Shown in pieces: positions 31,593 through 39,842 of a stretch of 64,000 nucleotides of DNA. The DNA is from Enhydrobacter sp. (lineage in GTDB: Bacteria > Pseudomonadota > Alphaproteobacteria > Reyranellales > Reyranellaceae). How positions within the stretch are numbered: position 1 is the stretch's first letter; the number at the start of each line of letters is the position of its first letter. Under the pieces are notes generated by a model that saw nothing but the letters and a program-made list of their open reading frames with translations, searched no databases and was not told the origin of the DNA. A program made the translations under genes and the position numbers. The stretch spans positions 62,001 to 126,000 of the forward strand of contig NZ_CP126889.1 of the NCBI RefSeq assembly GCF_030246845.1, read 5' to 3'.

Positions 31593-32751
31593 GGACGGCG
31601 GCCCCCGCCGGACGTCTGAGCAGGCAGAGCGCGCCGCAGGCGGCGAGGCTGAGCGCCGAGGAGACGACGAGGATGCCGGTGCCCATCTGCTCGATCAGCA
31701 GGGCAAACCCCAGCGGCGCGGCAGCCGACAGAAAGCGCGCGGGCATCCCCAAGATGCCGAGACGATAGCCGTAGTTGACCGGACCGAAGATCGCGAGCGG
31801 GACCGTTCCTCGCGCGATGGTGATGATGCCGTTGCCGGCACCATGCAGCACCGCGAACGCGCTAGCAGCCACACCGCCGCCGGCGGCGAGAATGACGGCG
31901 GCCCCGATCGGATGAGTGAGCGTTGCCAGGCGGGCCGAGACCAATGGATGGAAGCGCGCCAGGAAGCTGGCCTCCAGCATTCGGGCGCCCACCTGTGCCG
32001 GGCCGATCAACGCGCCGGCGGCGATCGCCTGGGCCTGCGACGCGCCGGTCGCCTCAAGAATGCGGGGAAAGTGCGCCGCCATGCCCGCCGTCACGATCCA
32101 GGCCGCCGCAAAAGCAAAGCCGAGCAGGATCATGGGCCGATCGATCGGCACCGGCTGATCCATCGTCTTCTTGTCCTCGCTGGTGACGGTCGGCCGCGGC
32201 AGCGCCCAGTAATTGAGCGGCAGGGCGACGAAGAGATGCAGCGCCGCCCAGGCAAGGCAGGTGTCGCGCCAGCCGATCATGGCGGCACCCCACGCCGTCA
32301 GCGGCCAGCCGACCGTGCTGGCGAAGCCCGCGATCAGGGTGATGCCGGTGATCGCGCCCCGCGCGTTGGTGCCATAGATTCGCCCCAGCACGGCGAACGC
32401 CGCGTCGTACAGCCCGAAGCCCATGCCCACGCCGAGCACCAGCCAGGCGGCAGCCAGCATCGGCATGGAATGCGCGAACGCCAGCAAGACCAGCCCGACC
32501 GTGAACAGGAGGTTGGAGCCGGCAAGCATGCGATTGCCGCCGCCGGCGTCGCTCATGCGACCCATGCGCGGCCCGAGCAGTGCCGAGATGATCAGGGCTC
32601 CGGAAAAGATGCCGAACAGCCAGTTTGTCGAGACGCCGGTATCGTGCGCGATCGGATCGGCCAGAACTGCCGGCAGGTAGTAGCTCGACGCCCAGGCGAG
32701 CGTCTGCGTCGAACCCAGCACGACGATGGTGGACAACCGGCTCCTGTTCAT
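31582..32751 (-). CDS. MFS transporter
   Basis: 389 aa from ATG 32751; the frame opens further upstream to 32835, inside the repeat element. 12 helices: TIVVLGSTQTLAWASSYYLP, FGIFSGALIISALLGPRMGR, SDAGGGNRMLAGSNLLFTVG, YGTNARGAITGITLIAGFAS. No substrate motif. Located between the flavin monooxygenase and the second MFS gene; an arsenic link is by context only. A full TGTCATCCCGAGC repeat separates it from the monooxygenase gene. Confidence 0.8.
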   Translation of the reverse strand: MNRSRLSTIVVLGSTQTLAWASSYYLPAVLADPIAHDTGVSTNWLFGIFSGALIISALLGPRMGRMSDAGGGNRMLAGSNLLFTVGLVLLAFAHSMPMLAAAWLVLGVGMGFGLYDAAFAVLGRIYGTNARGAITGITLIAGFASTVGWPLTAWGAAMIGWRDTCLAWAALHLFVALPLNYWALPRPTVTSEDKKTMDQPVPIDRPMILLGFAFAAAWIVTAGMAAHFPRILEATGASQAQAIAAGALIGPAQVGARMLEASFLARFHPLVSARLATLTHPIGAAVILAAGGGVAASAFAVLHGAGNGIITIARGTVPLAIFGPVNYGYRLGILGMPARFLSAAAPLGFALLIEQMGTGILVVSSALSLAACGALCLLRRPAGAAVHAD

Positions 32752-32820
32752 GGAGGGGCGATTCCGAGCTCGTCGGAGCGCTCGACTGACAGGAAACAAC
32801 TCACGCTCCAAATACTCCTG

Positions 32821-32892
32821 TGTCATCCCGAGCAAAGCGAGGGATCCTTAACTCGCGCCGCGAAAGATCCCTCACTGCGTTCGGGATGACAC
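32821..32892. repeat. Full TGTCATCCCGAGC palindromic repeat
   Basis: TGTCATCCCGAGCAAAGCGAGGGATCC, a CGCGCCGCG centre, then AAAGATCCCTCACTGCGTTCGGGATGACAC. It lies between two genes of the same orientation (monooxygenase and MFS), where it could act as a processing or termination site within the operon. Confidence 0.85.
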
Positions 32893-32919
32893 CAGGTATA
32901 TGGATCCGGGACTCCACCA

Positions 32920-34302
32920 CTAGGCGCAGCCGCAGCCGCTGCGGCCTGCGGCCCTCGCCTCGACATCGGCCACGCAGCAGCCCTCGGCCTTGGCCGGCGC
33001 CGGGCCGCCGCAGCAATCCTTCTCCTTCGCGGCGAGCGACGGACCCGGACCCGAGCAGACGCCGGTCTCGGACAGCACCAGCTCGACCTTTGCGGCGGCC
33101 TCATGGTCGCCCGCGATCTCGGCGACGATGGAGCGTACCTGCTCGTAGCCCGTCATCATCAGGAAGGTGGGGGCCCGGCCATAGCTCTTCATGCCGGCGA
33201 GGTAGAAGCCGGGTTCGGGCTGGCCGAGCTCGCGCGCGCCGTGCGGCCGTACCGTACCGCAGCTATGGATGTTGGGGTCGATCAGCGGCGCCAGGGCCGG
33301 AGGGCATTCCACGGCCGGATCGAGCGACAGCCGCACCTCGCGCAGGAAGTCGAAGTCAGGGCGGAAGCCAGTAGCCACCACCAGCTCGTCCGCCAAGACA
33401 TGCCGGCCACAACAGGTGCCACCGGCGCCAATGCGGATCTTGTCTCCTTCACGGCTGAGATGGGAGACGCGGAAACTGCTCTCAACACAGATCACGCCAG
33501 TTGCCACAAGCTTGGCGAACGCTTGGCCAAGGGCGCCGCGCGCGGCGAGCTTGTCGTTGGCACCGCCACCGAAAGCCTTCTCGGGCTTGTCGCCGCGCAG
33601 CAGCCACATGATCTGCGTGCCCGGCACCTCTTCCTTGAGGCGCGCAAGATCAATCAGCACACCTACAGCCGAATGACCCGCGCCCAACACGGCGACCGCG
33701 CGGCCGGCATAGCGGGCGCGTTCGCGACCCAGCACGTCCGGCATGCCGTAGGCGATACGCTCATGCAGCTCTTTCTCGCCGACCGCCGGCAGGCCGTCGG
33801 CGCCCGCTGGACTGGGCCAAAACCAGGTGCCGGTGGAGTCGATCACAGCATCAGCCTTTAGCTGCTCGGACCCCTTGCCGTTCAGATAGCGGATGGTGAA
33901 GGGTTCGAACGCACGCCCATTACTCTTCATCTTGTCGAAGCCAGAACGACCCACGGCGGTAACCAGGCTGCCGGTGCGGATGCGATCCTTGAGCGGCGTA
34001 CGCGTCGCCAATGGCTCGAGATAGCGCTCGACCAGCTCATCGCCGTCCGGGTAGTCGCCGGGGACGGGTGCATTCCAGCCGGTCGCCTCGAGCAGGCGCT
34101 CTGCCGCCTTGTCGATGTTGTATTGCCACGGCGAGAACATCCGGACATGCCCCCACTGGCGCACCGCATGCGCCGCTTGCGGTCCCGCCTCGAGGACCAC
34201 CGGTTCAAGGCCGCGCTCCAGTGCATGGGCAGCCGCCGCAAGGCCGACAGGGCCGGCGCCCAGAATGACGATGGTCTTGGGCTTGGTCATCGAGTCGGGC
34301 AT
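32920..34302 (-). CDS. Flavin-dependent monooxygenase with Cys-rich tail (ArsO-like)
   Basis: 460 aa from ATG 34302 (GAGGAAG upstream). FAD site IVILGAGPVGLAAAAHALER at the N-terminus; second Rossmann site VAVLGAGHSAVGVLIDLARL near 200; ELVVATGFRPDFDFL. The last 45 residues hold three CC/CGC clusters (KDCCGGPAPAKAEGCC, SGCGCA), which could bind As(III) or another thiophilic metal. Gene order arsR then this gene, 48 bp apart, matches arsenic-cluster monooxygenases (ArsO). Whether it oxidises an organoarsenical is not shown. Confidence 0.8.
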   Translation of the reverse strand: MPDSMTKPKTIVILGAGPVGLAAAAHALERGLEPVVLEAGPQAAHAVRQWGHVRMFSPWQYNIDKAAERLLEATGWNAPVPGDYPDGDELVERYLEPLATRTPLKDRIRTGSLVTAVGRSGFDKMKSNGRAFEPFTIRYLNGKGSEQLKADAVIDSTGTWFWPSPAGADGLPAVGEKELHERIAYGMPDVLGRERARYAGRAVAVLGAGHSAVGVLIDLARLKEEVPGTQIMWLLRGDKPEKAFGGGANDKLAARGALGQAFAKLVATGVICVESSFRVSHLSREGDKIRIGAGGTCCGRHVLADELVVATGFRPDFDFLREVRLSLDPAVECPPALAPLIDPNIHSCGTVRPHGARELGQPEPGFYLAGMKSYGRAPTFLMMTGYEQVRSIVAEIAGDHEAAAKVELVLSETGVCSGPGPSLAAKEKDCCGGPAPAKAEGCCVADVEARAAGRSGCGCA

Positions 34303-34350
34303 CGCACTTCCTCTCTTTCGACAATCATCGAAATAGGCGGCTAAATTTTT

Positions 34351-34674
34351 TTAGGCGACCTTCGGCAATCTGACGGGTGGACATCCGGAGCCTTCGACGC
34401 AGCACTCCGCAACGAGGTATTCCAGCAGCTTTCGCATCAGATCGTAGTTGGTATGGCAGATGAGGGTCGTCCCCTCCCGGGTCTGCGTCACCAGCTCCAC
34501 GCTCACCAAAGTCTTCAGGTGGTGGGAGAGGGTCGATGCGGCAATGTCGAGCTTCTCCTGAAGCCGACCGACCGGCAGGCCTTCCTCTCCAGCGCGCACC
34601 AGGGCGCGATAGATCTTGAGCCGGGTCGGATTGCCCAGCGCTTCCAGCCGGGCGGCGGCAAGGTCGAGCTTCAT
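34351..34674 (-). CDS. arsR: ArsR-family metalloregulator
   Basis: 107 aa. Winged-helix motif: ARLEALGNPTRLKIYRALVR, EKLDIAASTLSHHLKTLVSV, ELVTQTREGTTLICHTNY. The likely As(III) site is at the C-terminus (VAECCVEGSGC), as in the arsenic-responsive ArsR group with C-terminal Cys pairs. ATG 34674 is the start closest to the domain. An AT-rich inverted repeat lies 38 bp upstream. It probably represses its own unit with the monooxygenase and MFS genes. Confidence 0.88.
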   Translation of the reverse strand: MKLDLAAARLEALGNPTRLKIYRALVRAGEEGLPVGRLQEKLDIAASTLSHHLKTLVSVELVTQTREGTTLICHTNYDLMRKLLEYLVAECCVEGSGCPPVRLPKVA

Positions 34675-34711
34675 GGAAGTGAACCTAGTGAACTCGAAGC
34701 AGAAATCAACT

Positions 34712-34736
34712 ATTATTCTAGAAATATTGAAATAAT
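34712..34736. promoter_or_regulatory. Candidate ArsR operator
   Basis: ATTATT-N13-AATAAT in a 60-bp AT-rich island (34700-34745) upstream of arsR. AT-rich interrupted palindromes are typical ArsR sites. Confidence 0.45.
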
Positions 34737-34765
34737 GAATCAGGGTACACCGCCATCTGAAAAGC

Positions 34766-35839
34766 CTAGAAGATCGCGTCGATGACCGCCGCGCGAAATG
34801 CTGCCGGTTCTTCGAAGGGGCCGTTGTGCGCCGAGTTTTCGAGCCAGATGAGGCGCTTGCTCGGGGCTCGGAGCGCCTCGAGATAGGCGACGGCGAGCGG
34901 CGAGGAAGTTCTCTGGTCGAATCGTCCGAGCACAAAGGTCACGGGAACGTCGAGCGCCGGGACGGTCTCCGTCAGATCCAGGCGCGCGAAGGACGGCCAT
35001 AGCGCGCGCTGGGAGAACTCGATCCCCCGCCAGAGCCGGTACAGGTCGCCGATTCCCGCCTCCGGCACCTCGGACAACGCTTCGAACACAATTCGCCACT
35101 TGTCGGGCGGCCGGTGGAAGACGCCGCCATACTCCTCGAGCAACCGGTCGCGGACCATCAGGCGATCGAACGTGTAAGGCGGCGGACCTATCTTGCCGAG
35201 CCTTGCCAGGGCGGCGCGATCGCCGCGGCGTCGTGCCTCGTCGAGCACGAATCGATAGGCATGTACCTCGTCCTGCGGATTGGACGCGACCTGCCCGGTG
35301 CCGATATAGCCCGCCACCTTGGCGGCGTTCCGACGGGCATAGAGCATGCCGAGCGCGCTTCCCCAGGAGTGGCCAATAAGCCAAACGCGTTGCTGGCCGA
35401 GGCGCTTGCGCAAGTAGTCGACAACCTGGTCGAGGTCGTCGACGAACTGGGGAATGGTCATCGTTTCCGGCGGGATATTCGGATCGTATGACCGCCCGGT
35501 GCCGCGCTGGTCCCAATAAGCCATCGTCAGATGGTCCTCGAGCGGTGCGTTGTACAAGCGCATTGGCGCTGTCTCGCTGCCTCCGGGGCCGCCGTGAAGG
35601 AAGATGGCGACCGGCGCCTCGCGGTTGAGCCCGCGCACCAGCAGATACTCGCGTGCGCCCTTCATCGGCAGCAGCACTTCTTCCGCGATGCTGTCCGGCC
35701 GTCGCTCGCCGCGGCTGTCGGTAAACGGCGGCGTAGGACGCGCGCAGGACGCGAGAAGAGTGGCGCCGGCACCCAGGAGCATGCCGCGGCGACCGAGAGA
35801 GCCCGGGCCTTGCGCGAGGTGGCTTCTGCTGCTACACAT
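34766..35839 (-). CDS. Alpha/beta hydrolase (proline-iminopeptidase-like), lipoprotein signal
   Basis: 357 aa from ATG 35839. N-terminal LGRRGMLLGAGATLLASCAR is a Tat-like or lipoprotein signal with lipobox LASC. Hydrolase features: oxyanion motif FLHGGPGGS, YWDQRGTGRS, nucleophile elbow WLIGHSWGSALG, acid in FVLGRFDQRT and His in ENSAHNGPFEE. The HGGPGG and DQRGTGRS motifs point to the S33 peptidase group. Divergent from the TetR gene; a 12-bp perfect palindrome separates them. Confidence 0.85.
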   Translation of the reverse strand: MCSSRSHLAQGPGSLGRRGMLLGAGATLLASCARPTPPFTDSRGERRPDSIAEEVLLPMKGAREYLLVRGLNREAPVAIFLHGGPGGSETAPMRLYNAPLEDHLTMAYWDQRGTGRSYDPNIPPETMTIPQFVDDLDQVVDYLRKRLGQQRVWLIGHSWGSALGMLYARRNAAKVAGYIGTGQVASNPQDEVHAYRFVLDEARRRGDRAALARLGKIGPPPYTFDRLMVRDRLLEEYGGVFHRPPDKWRIVFEALSEVPEAGIGDLYRLWRGIEFSQRALWPSFARLDLTETVPALDVPVTFVLGRFDQRTSSPLAVAYLEALRAPSKRLIWLENSAHNGPFEEPAAFRAAVIDAIF

Positions 35840-35848
35840 TCTATCCGA

Positions 35849-35860
35849 ATGTATATACAT
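35849..35860. promoter_or_regulatory. Perfect palindrome between hydrolase and TetR genes
   Basis: ATGTATATACAT, 10 bp before the hydrolase start (minus) and 10 bp before the TetR start (plus). Likely TetR operator controlling both directions. Confidence 0.55.
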
Positions 35861-35869
35861 GTGGAACGC

Positions 35870-36583
35870 ATGCAACCGAATAATCCCCGGCCGCACCTCG
35901 AAAGGCGTGAGCGGAAAACAAAAGCCGCCCAGGCCGAAGCGACCCGCAGCGTCATTCTGGAAGTGGCCGAGCAGCTGTTTGCGGAGCGCGGCTACGCCGG
36001 GGCGCCTGCCGACGATGTCGCCGACTACGCGGGCGTGACCCGCGGCGCGCTGCAGCATCACTTCGGGGACAAGAGAGGCCTCTTCCGCGCGGTCGCCGCG
36101 CGCGTCTCGGACAGGCTTCTGTCGCGCATCGTCGCGGCGACGTCGCGGGAGCAAATCGATGCTTTGCAGGCAGTCGAGGCCGGGTGCCTCGCCTACCTCG
36201 ACGCGTGCACCGACCCGGCGACAAATCGGATCCTGTTTCAGGATGCGCCGAGCGTGTTGACGCCTGCAGAAATCGACGGCCTGTCGATTTCGGCAGGCTC
36301 CGGTTTGCTGGTGTCCGGCATAGAGAAGGCAATCCACGACGGCTTCATCGACGCGGTCTCGGCGGAGGCATTGGCCTGCATGCTGCTGGGCGCGTTGAAC
36401 TGCGCCGGGCTGGAGATTGCACGCTCGGCCAAAGCCAAAGCGACCCATCGCGCCTACTCGCAACTCCTGTCGCGCCTGCTTCGCGGTCTTCGCCCGGATC
36501 GCGGGGTTGGAGCGCCAGGTTCACGAACCCCCGCCGGCGAGCCTTCGCGCAGGAGGCGGGCGGCCGGTTCTTCGCGCTCGTAA
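35870..36583 (+). CDS. TetR family transcriptional regulator
   Basis: 237 aa from ATG 35870; an ATG at 35849 lies inside the palindrome and is less likely. HTH: ATRSVILEVAEQLFAERGYA, then ADDVADYAGVTRGALQHHFG. The C-terminal ligand domain includes LQAVEAGCLAYLDACTDPAT and EALACMLLGALNCAGLEIAR. The end (about 30 Arg/Pro/Ser-rich residues) looks unconserved. A methyltransferase follows 39 bp later on the same strand. Confidence 0.85.
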   Translation: MQPNNPRPHLERRERKTKAAQAEATRSVILEVAEQLFAERGYAGAPADDVADYAGVTRGALQHHFGDKRGLFRAVAARVSDRLLSRIVAATSREQIDALQAVEAGCLAYLDACTDPATNRILFQDAPSVLTPAEIDGLSISAGSGLLVSGIEKAIHDGFIDAVSAEALACMLLGALNCAGLEIARSAKAKATHRAYSQLLSRLLRGLRPDRGVGAPGSRTPAGEPSRRRRAAGSSRS

Positions 36584-36622
36584 TGACGGCGGCCCCGGAT
36601 CGAACAGCACAGGAGCGTTGCA

Positions 36623-37273
36623 ATGCCTGCAGATAGTCTCGTGGACTTGTACGACTCGACAACGTGGTACTGGGATTCGCTGCTCTATCGCAGCGTCTAC
36701 CGGCAATCCTATTCGGCGCTGTTCGACAAACTCGATCGACGCGGATGGCTGCAGGAGCGCGGCTCCCCGCTGCGTGTCGCCGATTGCGGAATAGGCACCG
36801 GGCTTCTCGCCACGTCGTTGATCGGCTCTGTCGACAGATACCTCGATCTCTCCGGAGTCGATACGTCGCCGGGCATGCTCGAGCACGCCCGAACGCGGTC
36901 ACGCCGCACCGGAACGGAGTCGCGGCTGATGCTGGCCGACATCACCCATCTTCCGTTTCAGGATCGGGAGATGGATCTCGTAATGGCGGCCCTCGTTCTG
37001 GAACACGTCCCGCGGCCGCTCGACGCGCTTCGCGAGATGGTCCGGGTCGCGGGCCCGAATGCAACTGTGCTCCTGATCGCCACGCGCAGAGGCGCGCCCG
37101 ACTGGCCTTTCCGGCTTTGGTTTCGCTATCGGCCGTTCGCAAGGGACCAGGTGGTCCAATGGATGATGGAAGCGGGCATCCGCAACGTCTGCGTGGAGCC
37201 GCTGTCGGGCGCGGCGCGTCCGTTCGCGCGCGCCTATATCGGCCATGTCGGCGCCAGCTCCGGCAGAGGTTGA
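36623..37273 (+). CDS. Class I SAM-dependent methyltransferase
   Basis: 216 aa with AGGAG before the ATG. Motif I VADCGIGTGLLATSLIG, motif II acid in LSGVDTSPGMLEHART, post-I LMLADITHLPFQDREMDLVM and VLEHVPRPLDALREMVRVAG. Methyltransf_11-type fold. It lies between a TetR gene and the arsR-arsI-arsC-acr3 unit. It lacks the set of conserved Cys residues of ArsM, so arsenite methylation is not supported; substrate unknown. Confidence 0.82.
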   Translation: MPADSLVDLYDSTTWYWDSLLYRSVYRQSYSALFDKLDRRGWLQERGSPLRVADCGIGTGLLATSLIGSVDRYLDLSGVDTSPGMLEHARTRSRRTGTESRLMLADITHLPFQDREMDLVMAALVLEHVPRPLDALREMVRVAGPNATVLLIATRRGAPDWPFRLWFRYRPFARDQVVQWMMEAGIRNVCVEPLSGAARPFARAYIGHVGASSGRG

Positions 37274-37285
37274 CTCCATTCGATT

Positions 37286-37311
37286 ATTCCATATATATTA
37301 AAATATGGAAT
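37286..37311. promoter_or_regulatory. ArsR operator overlapping the arsR start codon
   Basis: A perfect 9-bp inverted repeat ATTCCATAT-N8-ATATGGAAT whose right arm contains the ATG of arsR (37305). Binding would block both transcription and start-codon access. Strong autoregulation candidate. Confidence 0.65.
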
Positions 37312-37676
37312 CGATCGAAGCCGTCGCCGCGCTCGGAGCGCTCGCCCAGGAAAACCGTCTCGAGGTGTTCCGGCTGCTTGTGCAGGCCGGTCCCGAGGGA
37401 CTTCCGGCCGGACAGATCGCCGAGCGGTTGAAACTCGCGTCGCCGACCTTGTCGTTTCACCTCGCCCAGCTCAGGCATGCGGGCCTGGTGACGGCCAAGC
37501 GCGATGGCCGTTCGTTGATCTATGCCGCCGATTACGACGGCATGGACGATCTCATGAGCTTCCTGACCGAGAATTGCTGTGGCGGGAAGGCAGAAGGCTG
37601 CGGCATCCCCGCCTGCGAGCCCGCTTCCCGCACCGTCATCCATCGCAGAACCAAGAGAGGAGCATCCAGACAATGA
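37305..37676 (+). CDS. arsR: ArsR-family metalloregulator
   Basis: 123 aa. Winged helix: AVAALGALAQENRLEVFRLL, AERLKLASPTLSFHLAQLRH, AGLVTAKRDGRSLIYAADYD. C-terminal cysteines NCCGGKAEGCGIPAC form the probable As(III) site. Start ATG lies in the palindrome at 37286-37311. It overlaps arsI by 4 bp, so regulator and resistance genes form one operon. Confidence 0.9.
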   Translation: MESIEAVAALGALAQENRLEVFRLLVQAGPEGLPAGQIAERLKLASPTLSFHLAQLRHAGLVTAKRDGRSLIYAADYDGMDDLMSFLTENCCGGKAEGCGIPACEPASRTVIHRRTKRGASRQ

Positions 37677-38146
37677 AGCGCCTTCACGTTCACATGTCGG
37701 TCGAGGACCTCGACCGGTCCATCCGCTTCTATTCGACGCTGTTCGCCAGCGAGCCGACGGTCGTCAAGCCCGACTACGCGAAATGGATGCTGGAGGATCC
37801 ACGCGTCAATTTCGCCATCTCCACGCACGACGGCCAACCTTCCGGAATCGATCACCTCGGCATTCAGGCCGAAGACACGGCCGAGCTGCAGGAGGTGTAC
37901 GGGCGCCTGCAGGCCGCGGACCGGCCGGTGCTGAACGAAGGCATGACGACCTGCTGCTACGCCAAGTCCGAGAAGAGCTGGATTTCCGATCCGGCCGGCG
38001 TCATGTGGGAGACGTTCCACACAGTTGGCGATAGCACGGTCTATGGCACGGCCGCTCCGGTCGAGGAGATCAGGAAGGCCGGCGCGCGCCGCAGCGCTGC
38101 GCACGAGGAGGCGACCCCGCCGCCAGGCAAGGCCTGTTGCGGGTGA
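37673..38146 (+). CDS. arsI: ArsI/CadI-type dioxygenase (C-As lyase)
   Basis: 157 aa vicinal-oxygen-chelate fold. The Fe(II) ligands expected of ArsI are present at H5 (MKRLH), H61 (GIDHLG) and E113 (MWETFH), and the vicinal thiol pair that binds trivalent organoarsenicals is C94-C95 (MTTCCYAKSEKSWISDPAGV). Characterised ArsI cleaves the C-As bond of methylarsenite and aromatic arsenicals; the related CadI is cadmium-induced. ATGA overlap with arsR and GTGA overlap with arsC. An extra Cys pair ends the protein (KACCG). Confidence 0.88.
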   Translation: MKRLHVHMSVEDLDRSIRFYSTLFASEPTVVKPDYAKWMLEDPRVNFAISTHDGQPSGIDHLGIQAEDTAELQEVYGRLQAADRPVLNEGMTTCCYAKSEKSWISDPAGVMWETFHTVGDSTVYGTAAPVEEIRKAGARRSAAHEEATPPPGKACCG

Positions 38147-38733
38147 GCCCGCAGATGCGCGCCTTCAATGTCCTCTTCCTTTGTACCGGCAACTCCGCGC
38201 GCAGCATTCTGGGCGAAGCGATCGCCAACGACATCGGTCAAGGCCGGTTGATCGGCTTCAGTGCCGGAAGTCACCCCAAAGGCGAGGTCCATCCGCTGGC
38301 CCTCGATCTGCTGCGTCAGATGAAGCCGCCGGTCGAGGGCCTGCGCTCGAAGAGCTGGGACGAGTTCGCGGTCCCCGGGGCCCCTCAAATGGATTTCGTC
38401 TTCACGGTCTGCGACAGCGCCGCCGGTGAAGCGTGTCCGGTGTGGCCCGGCCATCCCGTGACTGCGCACTGGGGCCTCCCCGATCCTGCGGCCGTCGAAG
38501 GCTCCGAGGTCGAGCGGCGCCGTGCCTTCCGCCAGACCTTCGCTGCGCTCGGGAATCGCATCAGCCTGTTCGCGAGCCTGCCCTTCGAATCGCTCGACCG
38601 TCTTTCCCTGCAGAACCGTCTCGACGCGATCGGCCGGCGCCCGGATCGCCGTGATACGGATCAGTGCCATCCCGAACGGCGTGAGGGATCTTTCGCGGCG
38701 CCGATCAACGATCCCTCGCCGCGCTCGGGGTGA
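38143..38733 (+). CDS. arsC: Arsenate reductase, LMW-phosphatase type
   Basis: 196 aa from GTG 38143 (GTGA overlap with arsI); ATG 38155 is the alternative. P-loop FLCTGNSARS (Cys nucleophile, C-x5-R), redox cysteines in FVFTVCDSAAGEACPVWPG, and DPAAVEG. Reduces As(V) to As(III) for export. The normal protein end is near LDAIGRRPDRRD; the last 22 residues and the stop codon are encoded by a copy of the TGTCATCCCGAGC repeat (38664-38736), so the C-terminus has been extended by the repeat. Confidence 0.9.
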   Translation: MSPQMRAFNVLFLCTGNSARSILGEAIANDIGQGRLIGFSAGSHPKGEVHPLALDLLRQMKPPVEGLRSKSWDEFAVPGAPQMDFVFTVCDSAAGEACPVWPGHPVTAHWGLPDPAAVEGSEVERRRAFRQTFAALGNRISLFASLPFESLDRLSLQNRLDAIGRRPDRRDTDQCHPERREGSFAAPINDPSPRSG

Positions 38734-38736
38734 CAC
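38664..38736. repeat. TGTCATCCCGAGC palindromic repeat overlapping the arsC 3' end
   Basis: GTGCCATCCCGAACGGCGTGAGGGATC, centre GGCGCCGATCAACG, then ATCCCTCGCCGCGCTCGGGGTGACAC. It supplies the arsC stop codon (TGA in GGGGTGACAC) and ends 26 bp before the acr3 start. Confidence 0.85.
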
Positions 38737-38762
38737 TGCAAATGGAGAGCCGAGTCCCATCG

Positions 38763-39794
38763 ATGTCGCGCTTCGAGCGCTATCTCACGCTCTGGGTGGC
38801 GCTGTGCATCGCGGCCGGCGTGGCGCTCGGGCATTTCCTGCCGGCGGTCTTCCGGGCCATCGGCTCGGCCGAGGTCGCGCGCGTCAACCTGCCGGTGGCG
38901 GTGCTGGTCTGGCTGATGATCGTGCCCATGCTGGCAAAGATCGACTTTGGCGCCCTCGGCCGGGTGCGCGCGCACTGGCGCGGCATCGGCGTGACGCTCG
39001 CCGTCAACTGGCTGGTGAAGCCGTTCTCGATGGCGGTGCTGGGCTGGCTGTTCATCGGCCGGCTGTTCGCGCCCTGGCTGCCGGCCGGGCAGATCGACAG
39101 CTACATCGCCGGGCTGATCCTGCTCGCGGCGGCGCCGTGCACGGCCATGGTGTTCGTCTGGAGCAATCTCTCCGACGGCGAGCCGCATTTCACGCTGACG
39201 CAGGTGGCGCTCAACGACACCGTCATGGTGTTCGCCTTCGCCCCCATCGTCGGTCTGCTGCTCGGGCTCTCGGCCATCACCGTGCCGTGGCAGACGCTGG
39301 TCCTGTCGGTCGGACTGTACATCGTCGTGCCGGTGCTGATCGCGCAGGGCCTGCGCCGGCGGCGGCTCGCGCGCGGCGGCCCGACGGCGCTCGCGCGCCT
39401 GCTCGGGGCGTTGCAGCCGCTGTCGCTGGCCGCCCTGCTGACAACGCTCGTCCTGCTGTTCGGCTTCCAGGGCGAGCAGATCATCGACCAGCCGCTCGTC
39501 ATCGCCCTGCTCGCGGTGCCGATCCTGATCCAGGTCTACCTCAACTCGGGACTCGCCTATCTCCTCAACCGGATGGCCGGCGAGGCGCATTGCGTGGCCG
39601 CGCCGTCGGCGCTGATCGGCGCCAGCAACTTCTTCGAGCTCGCCGTCGCCACCGCCATCAGCCTTTTCGGCTTCAACTCGGGAGCGGCGCTGGCCACCGT
39701 GGTCGGCGTGCTGATCGAGGTGCCGGTGATGCTGTCGGTTGTGAAGATCGTGAACGCGAGCAAGCCCTGGTACGAGCGCGCCGCCGCGAGGTAG
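38763..39794 (+). CDS. acr3: ACR3-family arsenite efflux permease
   Basis: 343 aa, 10 helices. Conserved Cys in ILLAAAPCTAMVFVWSNLSD, plus NDTVMVFAFAPIVGLLLGLS, GEAHCVAAPSALIGASNFFE and LAVATAISLFGFNSGAALAT. ATG 38763 gives the usual family start MSRFERYLTLWVALCIAAG; ATG 38742 and GTG 38730 are alternatives. Last gene of arsR-arsI-arsC-acr3: extrudes the As(III) produced by ArsC and ArsI. Confidence 0.92.
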   Translation: MSRFERYLTLWVALCIAAGVALGHFLPAVFRAIGSAEVARVNLPVAVLVWLMIVPMLAKIDFGALGRVRAHWRGIGVTLAVNWLVKPFSMAVLGWLFIGRLFAPWLPAGQIDSYIAGLILLAAAPCTAMVFVWSNLSDGEPHFTLTQVALNDTVMVFAFAPIVGLLLGLSAITVPWQTLVLSVGLYIVVPVLIAQGLRRRRLARGGPTALARLLGALQPLSLAALLTTLVLLFGFQGEQIIDQPLVIALLAVPILIQVYLNSGLAYLLNRMAGEAHCVAAPSALIGASNFFELAVATAISLFGFNSGAALATVVGVLIEVPVMLSVVKIVNASKPWYERAAAR

Positions 39795-39842
39795 CGATCC
39801 CGCGCCTTCGTCTCCTCCCCGGCGGAGCCGGGGAGGCAGGGC

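Noticed and set aside
36623-37273. Arsenite methyltransferase (ArsM)
   Set aside because: It is near ars genes and has a SAM fold but lacks the conserved cysteines and the size of ArsM.
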